From Bacteroidales bacterium (GTDB taxonomy: Bacteria > Bacteroidota > Bacteroidia > Bacteroidales > Dysgonomonadaceae): 64,000 bases of DNA. Location of the stretch: assembly GCA_012837345.1 (NCBI GenBank), contig DURL01000110.1:32842-96841 (forward strand). The letters run 5' to 3'. The position numbers were made by a program, and so were the translations under genes. Below, piece by piece: positions 1-7,658 of the stretch. Below the pieces are notes generated by a model, which saw only the letters and a list, made by a program, of their open reading frames with translations, had not been told where the DNA came from and searched no databases. Within the stretch, counting starts at the first letter, position 1. Every line of letters begins with the position of its first letter.

Positions 1-371
1 CCGGGGGGAAGAGACTCACCCTCGTAATCGCCCTCAGTTATTCCTCCAAGTGGGAGCTGACAGAAGCTGTCAAAAAGATCTGTAACGATGTGAAGAGCGG
101 CACTCTCCAGGAAGAAGAGATCAGCGAAGTGACGATCGACAACTATCTTTCCACCCATGCGCTACCCGATCCGGATCTGTTGATCCGTACCGGAGGGGAG
201 CAGCGTATCAGCAATTTTCTGCTGTGGCAGTGTGCTTATACCGAGTTCTATTTCACGGATACCTTCTGGCCTGACTTCAACGATGAAGAGCTCTACAAAG
301 CGATTCTCGAATTCCAGAAACGGGAAAGACGGTATGGTAAGATAAGCGAACAGATCGAATACGAACAATAA
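1..371 (+). CDS. uppS: Isoprenyl transferase (UppS), C-terminal part; start lies outside the window
   Basis: The frame is open from base 3 to the TAA at 369-371, so about 122 C-terminal residues are visible and the start is upstream of the window. The fragment carries the cis-prenyltransferase signature [16 protein letters not shown] followed by LLWQ and YTEFYF, the region that binds the pyrophosphate of isopentenyl diphosphate and builds the dimer interface. The enzyme adds isopentenyl units to farnesyl diphosphate to make undecaprenyl diphosphate, the lipid carrier for peptidoglycan and surface polysaccharides, in the cytosol at the inner membrane. It ends 51 bases before bamA on the same strand with no recognisable promoter between them, so cotranscription with bamA is likely. 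An ATG at 90 is internal and is not the start. Confidence 0.95.
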   Translation, partial: GGKRLTLVIALSYSSKWELTEAVKKICNDVKSGTLQEEEISEVTIDNYLSTHALPDPDLLIRTGGEQRISNFLLWQCAYTEFYFTDTFWPDFNDEELYKAILEFQKRERRYGKISEQIEYEQ

Positions 372-422
372 TGAATCGAAACTGACCTCCTGAGAGTCAG
401 CGTAAAGAATAAAATCACCACA

Positions 423-3119
423 ATGTTGAAGCGAACATTCTCATTACTTTTACTAGCCACCATACTTTCACAGGCAACAATCCTGGCCCAACAGAATGAC
501 ACCATTTCTGTCGACCTGCCCTCTGAGTTGAATGTGAATTACACGGCACCACCCCGAAAAAATATCATTGCCGATATCGATGTAACCGGTGTGGAAGGCA
601 CCATGTATGAGGACCAGAAATTCGTGCTGGTCGGTTTCTCCGGACTGGCTAAAGGGCAGGAGATACAGATACCGGGTGAAGAGATCACCGGAGCACTGAA
701 ACGATTCTGGCGCCAGGGACTCTTCTCCGATGTGAAGATCCTTCAGACCAGGGTCGAGGGTGACAGTGTGTGGCTGGAGATCCGTCTCACCGACCGTCCC
801 AGGGTAGCCGACATTCGTTACTTCGGGATGAAGAAAAGCGAGCAGGATGACATAGAGAAGAAGATTGGTTTTGTGAAAGGGAACCAGATCACGCCACCCC
901 AGATCAACCGTGCGGAGACAATGATCAAAAGCTTCTTCGACGAGAAAGGGTTCGGCGACGCTGAGATACGCATCTTCCAGCGCCCCGACACCACACAACG
1001 AAATCAGGTGGTTCTGGAGATCAGTGTCGACAAGAAAGAGAAGTTGAAAGTGAACAGCATCCTCATCGATGGCAATGAGGCACTGAGTGACAACCAGCTG
1101 AAATGGGCGATGAAAAAGACCAATGAGAAAGGGAGGCTTCGCAACCTGTTCCGTGCCAAGAAATTCGTAGAGGATCTCTATGAGGAAGACAAAAAGAATC
1201 TGATCAGCAAATATCACGAGAAGGGTTACCGTGATGCGGAGATCATCCGCGACACGGTCTACAAGCATGACGAGAAAACAGTCAACATTGAGATCGCCCT
1301 GGAGGAAGGACCTCAATATCATATCCGCTCCATCAACTGGGTGGGTAACACGCAGTATCCCTCGGCACAACTTGGGCAACTGCTCAACATGACACCCGGT
1401 GATGTATACAATCAGAAGAAACTACAGGAGCGTCTGATTGTGGATGAAGATGCGGCGGTGAACCTTTATCAGAACAACGGGTATCTCTTTTCCAATATCG
1501 ATCCGGTGGAGATCAACATCGAAAAAGACTCGGTAGACCTGGAGCTACGCGTGGTGGAGGGACCCAAGGCCACCATCAAACGGGTAATCATACAGGGTAA
1601 CGACCGCCTTTACGAAGATGTGATCCGCCGCGAGCTGCGTACCAAGCCGGGAGCGGTCTTCAGCAAGGAGGACCTGCTCCGTTCGGTGCGTGAGATCGCA
1701 CAGACAGGACACTTCGACCCGGAAGCACTCTCTGCCGATATCTCGGGCGGTATCAACCCCAACCCGGAAGATGGCACGGTAGATATCACCTACCCGCTCA
1801 CCTCGAAGGGCAACGACCAGATTGAGTTCTCCGCCGGATGGGGTGTCACCGGCCTGGTGGGTAAGTTGAGCCTGAAGCTGAACAACTTCTCGCTGCAAAA
1901 CCTGCTCAACCCCTCCATGCACAGGGGGATCATTCCACAGGGTGAAGGACAGACACTGGTGCTGAGCGCACAGACAAACGGTCGTTACTACCAATCTTAC
2001 CAGTTCCAGTTCATGGAACCCTGGTTTGGCGGGAAAAGACCCAACAACCTCTCCGTAAGTGCCTATTACTCTCGCTATACCGGCCTCAACAGTGATTACT
2101 ATTCGCAGAACAGCTACTACAACCCCTATATGTACGGGTATGGCAATTACGGCGGATACGGCGGTTATGGCGGTTATGGCGGATACGGCGGTTATGGCGG
2201 ATACGGCGGTTATGGCGGCGGATATCAGGATATGGCGGAATATGCCTATGACCCCAATCAGGTCTTCAGCATGCTGGGTCTCTCGCTGGGGTATGGCAAG
2301 CGCCTGGAATGGCCCGACGACTACTTTCAGTTCATGGGGGAGCTGGGCTTCCAGCGCTATGGGCTGAAGAACTGGTCATGGAATCAGTTCCCCTTTCAGA
2401 CTGGTGTCAGCAACAGCATCACGCTCGGCTTCACTCTCTCACGTATCTCTACCGATAACCCGATTTACACCCGTACCGGGTCACAGTTCACCCTGAGCGT
2501 GAGTGCCACCCCACCCTTCTCCCTCTGGGACGGGAAGGATTACAGCACCCTGGCCTACAGCAACCCGGAGAAATACCGCTGGAACGAGTACCACAAGTGG
2601 AAGTTGAAGATCCGTACCTTCACCCCACTGACACCCTCTACGGTGAAGCGCACACCAGTGCTTGCCACCAGGGTTGAGTTCGGGGTCCTGGGTCACTACA
2701 ACAAAAACAAGCTGACCCCCTTTGAGACCTTCGACGTGGGGGGTGACGGCATGAGTGGTTATTCCACCTCCTTTGCCACCGAGAATATTGCCCTGAGAGG
2801 GTACGAGAACAACTCCATTGCGCAGCAGGCGAGAGCCTACACACGCCTTGGCCTGGAGGTTCGTTATCCCTTTATTCTGGAACCCAATTCCACCATCTAT
2901 GGAGTTGCCTTCCTTGAGGCCGGTAATGCCTGGTATGAAGTGAAAGACCTCAACCCCTTCGACCTGAAACGGTCAGCAGGTGTCGGCGCCCGTATCTTCC
3001 TGCCGATGATCGGGCTGATGGGTATTGACTGGGCCTACGGGTTTGACACTGTATATGGCACAGGCAGCCGTCAAAGAGGGGGTGGTCAGTTCCACTTCAT
3101 CATCGGGCAGGAATTCTGA
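423..3119 (+). CDS. bamA: Outer membrane protein assembly factor BamA
   Basis: An 898-residue Omp85-family protein, the core of the BAM machine that folds beta-barrel proteins into the outer membrane. Residues 1-22 are a signal peptide ending near ATILAQ. Five POTRA domains can be placed at roughly residues 47-118, 119-203, 207-297, 298-380 and 383-455, each opening with a short beta strand such as KATIKRVIIQGN. The barrel runs from about residue 465 to the C-terminal Phe (IIGQEF), the usual C-terminal aromatic residue. The conserved turn EPWFGGKRPNNL is present near residue 530. Residues 576-599 are eight consecutive YGG triplets in what should be an extracellular loop. The length is somewhat above the 800-870 residues usual for the family because of this loop. 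Two periplasmic chaperone genes follow, matching the common Bacteroidota order uppS-bamA-ompH-ompH. Confidence 0.97.
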   Translation: MLKRTFSLLLLATILSQATILAQQNDTISVDLPSELNVNYTAPPRKNIIADIDVTGVEGTMYEDQKFVLVGFSGLAKGQEIQIPGEEITGALKRFWRQGLFSDVKILQTRVEGDSVWLEIRLTDRPRVADIRYFGMKKSEQDDIEKKIGFVKGNQITPPQINRAETMIKSFFDEKGFGDAEIRIFQRPDTTQRNQVVLEISVDKKEKLKVNSILIDGNEALSDNQLKWAMKKTNEKGRLRNLFRAKKFVEDLYEEDKKNLISKYHEKGYRDAEIIRDTVYKHDEKTVNIEIALEEGPQYHIRSINWVGNTQYPSAQLGQLLNMTPGDVYNQKKLQERLIVDEDAAVNLYQNNGYLFSNIDPVEINIEKDSVDLELRVVEGPKATIKRVIIQGNDRLYEDVIRRELRTKPGAVFSKEDLLRSVREIAQTGHFDPEALSADISGGINPNPEDGTVDITYPLTSKGNDQIEFSAGWGVTGLVGKLSLKLNNFSLQNLLNPSMHRGIIPQGEGQTLVLSAQTNGRYYQSYQFQFMEPWFGGKRPNNLSVSAYYSRYTGLNSDYYSQNSYYNPYMYGYGNYGGYGGYGGYGGYGGYGGYGGYGGGYQDMAEYAYDPNQVFSMLGLSLGYGKRLEWPDDYFQFMGELGFQRYGLKNWSWNQFPFQTGVSNSITLGFTLSRISTDNPIYTRTGSQFTLSVSATPPFSLWDGKDYSTLAYSNPEKYRWNEYHKWKLKIRTFTPLTPSTVKRTPVLATRVEFGVLGHYNKNKLTPFETFDVGGDGMSGYSTSFATENIALRGYENNSIAQQARAYTRLGLEVRYPFILEPNSTIYGVAFLEAGNAWYEVKDLNPFDLKRSAGVGARIFLPMIGLMGIDWAYGFDTVYGTGSRQRGGGQFHFIIGQEF
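2148..2219 (+). repeat. In-frame 9-bp tandem repeat (YGG x8) inside bamA
   Basis: Eight 9-base units of the form TAY GGC GGN follow one another without interruption, and several adjacent pairs form identical 18-base units. They encode YGG eight times at BamA residues 576-599, just after a Tyr/Asn-rich stretch (SYYNPYMYGYGN). The unit is a multiple of three, so gain or loss of units would keep the frame. Confidence 0.95.
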
Positions 3120-3224
3120 TGCCTGACTCTTTAACAATTTTTACGCACCTTGCTCTAAACGTTATACCTTTACAATCGTCTCTATTATCAGATTCACCTG
3201 TTTCAAACATTAAAAAGAAGAAAT

Positions 3225-3737
3225 ATGAAAAGAGTATTGTTTATTTTGGGACTTTTGTTGACTCTATCAGTGGGGAACAGTTATGCGCAGAAGTATGCAC
3301 TGATTGATATGGAGTACATCCTGAAACGGATCCCCACCTATGAAAGCGCCAACAAGCAGATGGAAGCCATGTCGGATGAATGGCAAAGCGAAGTGGACAA
3401 GGAGGTAGAGCTTGTCAATGCCATGTACAAGAAATACCAGGCCGATCTGGTCTTCCTGGCTGGCAGCGAAAAAACCAAACGGGAAAACGAGATTGTGGCA
3501 AAGGAGAATGCGATCCAGGAACTGCGTAACCAGTATTTCGGTCCCCAGGGTGCATTGTTCGAACAGCAGGAGAAGCTGATCAAACCGATTCAGGACAGCA
3601 TTTATGAAACGATAAAAGAGATTGCCACTGAACAGGGATATGCCATGGTAGTGGATCGTGCTTCTGCCACCTCGGTGATTTTTGCCTCTCCCTCCATCGA
3701 TATCAGTGATCTGGTACTCGCACGGTTAGGCTATTAA
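3225..3737 (+). CDS. ompH: OmpH/Skp family periplasmic chaperone (first copy)
   Basis: A 170-residue protein with a signal peptide (residues 1-21, cleavage after NSYA) and the OmpH fold: a strand YALIDMEYIL, a long charged helical pair from about residue 40 to 115, and a returning strand AMVVDRASATSVIFAS before the C-terminal IDISDLVLARLG. Skp-type proteins form trimers in the periplasm that hold unfolded outer membrane proteins on the way to BamA. The gene is the first after bamA, 105 bases downstream, with an AAGAAG stretch just before the ATG. A weak promoter-like TACCTTTA lies near 3165. The paralogue at 3805 shares the layout but not the sequence in detail. The exact clients cannot be read from the sequence. 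Confidence 0.9.
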   Translation: MKRVLFILGLLLTLSVGNSYAQKYALIDMEYILKRIPTYESANKQMEAMSDEWQSEVDKEVELVNAMYKKYQADLVFLAGSEKTKRENEIVAKENAIQELRNQYFGPQGALFEQQEKLIKPIQDSIYETIKEIATEQGYAMVVDRASATSVIFASPSIDISDLVLARLGY

Positions 3738-3748
3738 AAATAAAAGTG

Positions 3749-3756
3749 TATCTTTG
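3749..3756 (+). promoter_or_regulatory. Bacteroidota -7 box TATCTTTG upstream of second ompH
   Basis: TATCTTTG matches the TAnnTTTG -7 consensus and lies 49 bases before the ATG at 3805. This suggests that the second ompH has its own promoter in addition to read-through from bamA. No clear TTTG -33 element is seen. Confidence 0.6.
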
Positions 3757-3804
3757 TGACCTCTTTAAGTGAGCATTATAAACTATAAATTGACAAATAG
3801 AATC

Positions 3805-4314
3805 ATGTTGAAAAAATTATTGATCTGTATGATTGCCCTGGCACCTCTGGCAGCTGTGGCACAGGATGTGAAAATCGCGTATATCAACGCACAGGAGGTT
3901 TTCTCTGTCATGCCGGAGCTTTCCGGAGTTGAAACACAGCTGAGTAGCAAGCAGGAGGAGATCTCCAAGAATGGGCAGGCCTTGGTGGATGAGTTCAACA
4001 AAAAAGCAGAGGAGTTCGACAAGAACAGAGCCACATCAGAAGCCGTGCAGCAGGATCAGCAAAAACAACTGGCGCAGATCCAGGAGAGATACCAGGTTTA
4101 TCTGCAGAACAGCCAGCAGGAGATGCAGCAATTGCAACAGACGTTGCTGGAACCCATCAACAAAAAGATTGCCGATGCAATCAAGGCGGTAGGGGATGAA
4201 AACAATTATACTTTTGTCTTCGATGTCTCTACCATGCAATCACCCATCGTCTACGTCAGTCCCTCAGCTGTGAATATCACCCCGCTGGTCAAGACCAAGC
4301 TGGGTATTCAGTAA
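3805..4314 (+). CDS. ompH: OmpH/Skp family periplasmic chaperone (second copy)
   Basis: A 169-residue OmpH-family protein with a signal peptide (MLKKLLICMIALAPLAAVAQ) and the typical strand KIAYINAQEVF, then a Gln- and Lys-rich helical hairpin at about residues 35-115, then NNYTFVFDVSTMQSPIVYVS. The longer frame beginning at 3769 adds twelve residues ahead of the signal peptide. The ATG at 3805 is preferred because it starts the hydrophobic signal directly and lies downstream of a -7 box at 3749. It is followed by a strong hairpin terminator, which closes the uppS-bamA-ompH-ompH unit. Paired Skp-like genes after bamA are usual in Bacteroidales and may form homo- or heterotrimers. That last point is inference. 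Confidence 0.9.
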   Translation: MLKKLLICMIALAPLAAVAQDVKIAYINAQEVFSVMPELSGVETQLSSKQEEISKNGQALVDEFNKKAEEFDKNRATSEAVQQDQQKQLAQIQERYQVYLQNSQQEMQQLQQTLLEPINKKIADAIKAVGDENNYTFVFDVSTMQSPIVYVSPSAVNITPLVKTKLGIQ

Positions 4315-4340
4315 GAGCATACAAAAAACCTCTCACAAAT

Positions 4341-4377
4341 AAAAAAAGGGTTTCCGTTGAAAGAGACCCTTTTTTTT
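4341..4377. terminator. Bidirectional intrinsic terminator between ompH and the stress protein gene
   Basis: AAAAAAAGGGTTTC (4341-4354) pairs with the segment at 4363-4376, with two wobble or weak pairs, around an eight-base loop. It is followed by T8 on the plus strand and preceded by A7, so it can serve both converging units. Confidence 0.85.
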
Positions 4378-4394
4378 GTGTGGTACCATATGAT

Positions 4395-5531
4395 TCACAT
4401 CCCTTTGATCACCAGTAACGGTGTATCTGAGTGAAACAGCATACGGCGGGCGATGCCGGGGTTGAACATCCGTGCAAAGATGTTTCTCCGGGAGCTGGAA
4501 AGGGAGATCATATCGATCTGATGTTCTTTCACAAACTTCTCCAGCGACTCCTCCAACCCGATGTTCTGATCAATCAGCCGATATTCGGTGACCAGATGTG
4601 GATAGAGCTCAGCAAATCGTTTTTGAATACCCGATAGTTTGATCTCGTTCCACACATCTTCCTTTTTGGCGATATGTGCCAGATAAACCTTTACCTGATA
4701 GGGTTTCAGGAACTGCATCATGATATCGAACGCCTTGAATTCGCGTTCCTGGAAATTGGTGAGAAAGACGATGGTTTTCATCTGTGCCACCCCCTGCACC
4801 TGTGTACCTTCCGGTATCGCAAACACCGGTGTACGGGAACCATCCATCACCTCAGCTGTGACGCTGCCAATGAGATCCAGTTCCTTGGCATTGCGCCCCC
4901 GTGTGCCCATGACGATAGCCGTGGGCCTGATCTTCTTGGAGTAGGAGATGACCTCCTCTTCGGGAAGTCCCTCCACCAGTTGTGTGTGGAACGGCACGTC
5001 GGGGAGGATTCCCTTGGTGACCTGCTCCTTGATCCTGGCGACCAGCTGTTGCATCTCTTTCTCCGTTTTGCTCTTCACATCCTGATAAATTGTCTTGTCT
5101 GCCGGCTGTATGGCGAAGGAATCACCGAAAGGTACAGAGGCAGGATAAAAAGGAGTAAAGAAAACATGCATCAGTTTCACTTCACAATCAAGGTCATATG
5201 CCAGACGAAATGCAAACGCACAAGCAGTGAGCGAGAAATCGGAAAAATCGACCGGTACCAGTATCTCTTTCTTGTTCTCCCTTTGCAACATCTTATCATC
5301 CTGTTCGGTGAAATCGAGTTCTTCAATAATCTTCAGGGCCCGCGGCAGGTCGCTCTCGTTGATTCTCACCCGCACGTTACCCGGTACCACCGGTTCAATC
5401 ATCCTGACACCGTGAATCACTGCCGGAATACCCTCAGACTCCAGAATCGTCTTAAGGATATGAGCCTTGTCATAGCTATGAATGGCAACCGTGACCATCT
5501 TCTCATCATGATTTTTATGATCTTTTTCCAT
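4395..5531 (-). CDS. DUF2007 domain fused to two universal stress protein domains
   Basis: A 378-residue cytosolic protein. Residues about 12-75 (TVAIHSYDKAHILKTILE, then VRVRINESDLPRALKIIEEL) look like a DUF2007 putative signal-transducing domain. Residues about 89-240 form a UspA domain starting KEILVPVDFSDFS and keeping an ATP-binding-type glycine pattern (MGTRGRNAKELDLIGSVT). Residues about 250-378 form a second Usp domain whose glycine loop is degenerate (SLSSSRRNIFARMFNPG), so it probably does not bind ATP in the usual way. Tandem Usp proteins are common in Bacteroidota. The DUF2007 head is less usual. Usp proteins accumulate under starvation or redox stress, but the ligand here is unknown. 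The gene converges on ompH and shares its terminator. Confidence 0.85.
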   Translation of the reverse strand: MEKDHKNHDEKMVTVAIHSYDKAHILKTILESEGIPAVIHGVRMIEPVVPGNVRVRINESDLPRALKIIEELDFTEQDDKMLQRENKKEILVPVDFSDFSLTACAFAFRLAYDLDCEVKLMHVFFTPFYPASVPFGDSFAIQPADKTIYQDVKSKTEKEMQQLVARIKEQVTKGILPDVPFHTQLVEGLPEEEVISYSKKIRPTAIVMGTRGRNAKELDLIGSVTAEVMDGSRTPVFAIPEGTQVQGVAQMKTIVFLTNFQEREFKAFDIMMQFLKPYQVKVYLAHIAKKEDVWNEIKLSGIQKRFAELYPHLVTEYRLIDQNIGLEESLEKFVKEHQIDMISLSSSRRNIFARMFNPGIARRMLFHSDTPLLVIKGM

Positions 5532-5619
5532 ACTGCATTCCGTTGGGACAGCTGCCGTCAGAGACTACATCTGTCATGTAAAAACCTAATTAAAAAAACA
5601 ATCACAGGTTTAAGTCAAG

Positions 5620-5919
5620 TCACTTTTCGTCCTCTTCCGTCACTTCAGATACCGGATCGGGTTCCGGGTAATCATCCAGCCCCAGAATCTTAAGTGCTTT
5701 ATCAAAAATTGTGGTATCATCCAGTACGACAATACCACCATTCGGTCCCGGTTCAATATGTATCCCCACACTTTTGCCTTCCTTGTAATTGTATCCGCCA
5801 AAATAGTTCCTTACGGTTTCGGGTTTCATTTCCAGCTCCGCTGCTATTTGGTGGATACTACCATCAGGGAGTTTGTCTTTCAGATCTCTCAGCTCATTAA
5901 AGGTAATTGTTCTTGCCAT
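5620..5919 (-). CDS. Small conserved DNA-binding protein
   Basis: A 99-residue protein whose first half (FNELRDLKDKLPDGSIHQIA, then EMKPETVRNYFGG) reads as a helix-turn-helix in which PETVRNYFGG would be the recognition helix. The second half holds a short beta segment (VGIHIEPGPNGGIVVLDDTT) and ends in an acidic tail. I recognise it as a small protein widespread in Bacteroidales that is generally annotated only as DNA-binding. Its target and role are not known to me. It stands alone between the stress protein and PAP2 genes on the same strand, with 88-130 bases of spacer on either side. Confidence 0.8.
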   Translation of the reverse strand: MARTITFNELRDLKDKLPDGSIHQIAAELEMKPETVRNYFGGYNYKEGKSVGIHIEPGPNGGIVVLDDTTIFDKALKILGLDDYPEPDPVSEVTEEDEK

Positions 5920-6051
5920 GGCTTTTTATTTTTTAGTTGATAATGCGACGTAGATTTATTTGATGGCTTAAACATACGGAAAAAAATAGATATTCCAAAC
6001 TTTTTCCACAAAATCTTTGTGAAAAAAGAGGAATCCGTAAGGCTTTTTTTC

Positions 6052-6750
6052 TTAGTGAGGGAGGGAGGACAACAGGGGACTGAACAGCGTCAGCAGGAAG
6101 AGATAACTGAGGATAAACAGAGCAAGCCAATTACCATGGCGGCGACTGTAGAGAGTAACAGCTGTGGCAGGCTGAATCGCCGTCGTTCGTTTCATCAGGA
6201 GCATCATCAGTCGATAGAGCAGGAAAGCCAGAAGAGTCCCGGCCAGCATTCCAGCCAGGATATCGGAGACAAAGTGCACCCCCAGATAGACGCGCGTGTA
6301 GCTGTTAAGCGCAGCCCAGCTGAGAGTGGTAAGGGTAACAGCGCGGTTTCGGAACAGCAGGGAGAGAAACACGGCCAGGCCGAAGCTGTTGGTGGCATGT
6401 CCGGAGATAAAGCCATATCTACCCCCCCGATAGCCGTTGACAATATCAACCAGTTCTTTGAAGTCGGGGTGATGGGTAGGCCGATAACGCTCAAAAAAAG
6501 GCTTACAGAGACCTGATGAGAACTGATCGCTCGCCACGAACACCAGGATGATGAAGAGTGAGACAAGCAGTGCCTGTTTGCGGGGGGTCTTGTAGAAAAA
6601 GAGGAATAGGATGACCAGAAAGAGCGGGATCCAGACAAAACGGCCGCTCACAGTCCACATCCAGTCATCCAGGAAGGGAGACTCACTTCCGTTAAGCAGA
6701 AGAAAAAGATCTCTTTCCAGGGGGAGTATATTCTCAATTGTCTCTTTCAT
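6052..6750 (-). CDS. PAP2-family membrane phosphatase
   Basis: A 232-residue integral membrane protein with about five to six hydrophobic helices. All three phosphatase motifs are present: KPFFERYRP (K-x6-RP), SGHATNS (the SGH core) and RVYLGVHFVSD (R-x5-H-x3-D), which build the phosphohistidine active site. Members of this family in Bacteroidota dephosphorylate undecaprenyl diphosphate, lipid A or phosphatidylglycerol phosphate on the periplasmic face. The sequence does not say which one applies. The gene stands just downstream (68 bases) of the Bat operon end and could receive read-through from it, but nothing ties its function to Bat. Confidence 0.9.
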   Translation of the reverse strand: MKETIENILPLERDLFLLLNGSESPFLDDWMWTVSGRFVWIPLFLVILFLFFYKTPRKQALLVSLFIILVFVASDQFSSGLCKPFFERYRPTHHPDFKELVDIVNGYRGGRYGFISGHATNSFGLAVFLSLLFRNRAVTLTTLSWAALNSYTRVYLGVHFVSDILAGMLAGTLLAFLLYRLMMLLMKRTTAIQPATAVTLYSRRHGNWLALFILSYLFLLTLFSPLLSSLPH

Positions 6751-6818
6751 TTGATTACGTTTATACCGTTAATTTTTGGGACTGATGATCGGGGTGACAT
6801 GGCTTTGCCGCCAACATT

Positions 6819-7658
6819 TTAGATAACCGCTACATTATCTTTCTCAGTCCAGCCTACGCTGCCGTTGGCAATCTCCACCTCGTACCAGTTGCCGTCGCTG
6901 TTTCTGATCTTCACCTTTGCCCCCTCGTGCAGTTCGAACAGAGGGTTGCTGTTCCGGTCGGGGGATGCGTTCACCGTTGCTGCCCCCACCATCACGATGG
7001 CTTCGTCACGTTGTAGACGTTCCCTTTTCTGGCTAAAAGCGAAGGTCATGGTTGCTATCATCAGCACCAGCCATACAAGACCGCTGTAAAAAGCGGCTTT
7101 CCTTGCCCAGAGGATGCGCAGGAACAGAAAAATAGCCACGCAGATCAGCACCAGCAGAAAGAGGATGATGCTAATCACAGCCCAGCGATTGGAGTTGTTG
7201 AGGTCTCTCACTCCTTTGAACCACTCCTTCAGGAAGAAAGTGCCTGCCTGCTCAATACGGTCCTCCGTCCTGTTTTGTGCAAAACGCAGGTTATGCCGGA
7301 TGTCACCATCACCGGGATCCAGCAGATGGGCCCGTTCATAGTTCAGGAGGGCTTTTGCCAACTGGTTATCCCTGAAATAGGCATTCCCCAGGTTGTAGTA
7401 GAGGGCTGCCGACTCCCGGTTCTCCGAGAGCGCTCCGACCACAATCGATTCATACAGTTCAATGCTTTTCTCATAGTCGCCAGTCCTGTACGCCTCTGCT
7501 GCCTCGTCAGCAGAGAGAGGTGATTCTACTCTTGCATCTGCGGAGTAGACCGCTTTCTGAAGGGTGTCGATAGCCTCCTGAGCTGCTGTCATCTCTGACG
7601 GCAGCAGCATCAACAACAGGCTGAGGCCCATCATATGGATTAGGTTCATCCGTGTCAT
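6819..7658 (-). CDS. batE: BatE: TPR and SH3 domain protein of the Bat operon
   Basis: A 279-residue protein with a signal peptide (ending MTAAQ), tetratricopeptide repeats at about residues 50-130 (YRTGDYEKSIELYE, ALYYNLGNAYFR, ALLNYERAHLLDPGDGDIRHNL), two transmembrane helices near residues 160-210 and a C-terminal bacterial SH3 domain (ASPDRNSNPLFELHEGAKVKI). Its ATG overlaps the TGA of batD in an ATGA junction, indicating translational coupling. BatE is the last product of the operon. The Bat proteins are thought to form a membrane complex that supports aerotolerance or envelope stress resistance. The original genetic evidence is from Bacteroides fragilis, while the biochemical role remains open. 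Confidence 0.9.
   Translation of the reverse strand: MTRMNLIHMMGLSLLLMLLPSEMTAAQEAIDTLQKAVYSADARVESPLSADEAAEAYRTGDYEKSIELYESIVVGALSENRESAALYYNLGNAYFRDNQLAKALLNYERAHLLDPGDGDIRHNLRFAQNRTEDRIEQAGTFFLKEWFKGVRDLNNSNRWAVISIILFLLVLICVAIFLFLRILWARKAAFYSGLVWLVLMIATMTFAFSQKRERLQRDEAIVMVGAATVNASPDRNSNPLFELHEGAKVKIRNSDGNWYEVEIANGSVGWTEKDNVAVI

Noticed and set aside
2059-2367. A 102-codon frame overlapping the bamA repeat in another phase
   Set aside because: It is produced by the GGCGGNTAY repeat being open in several frames and has no start context or homology that I recognise.
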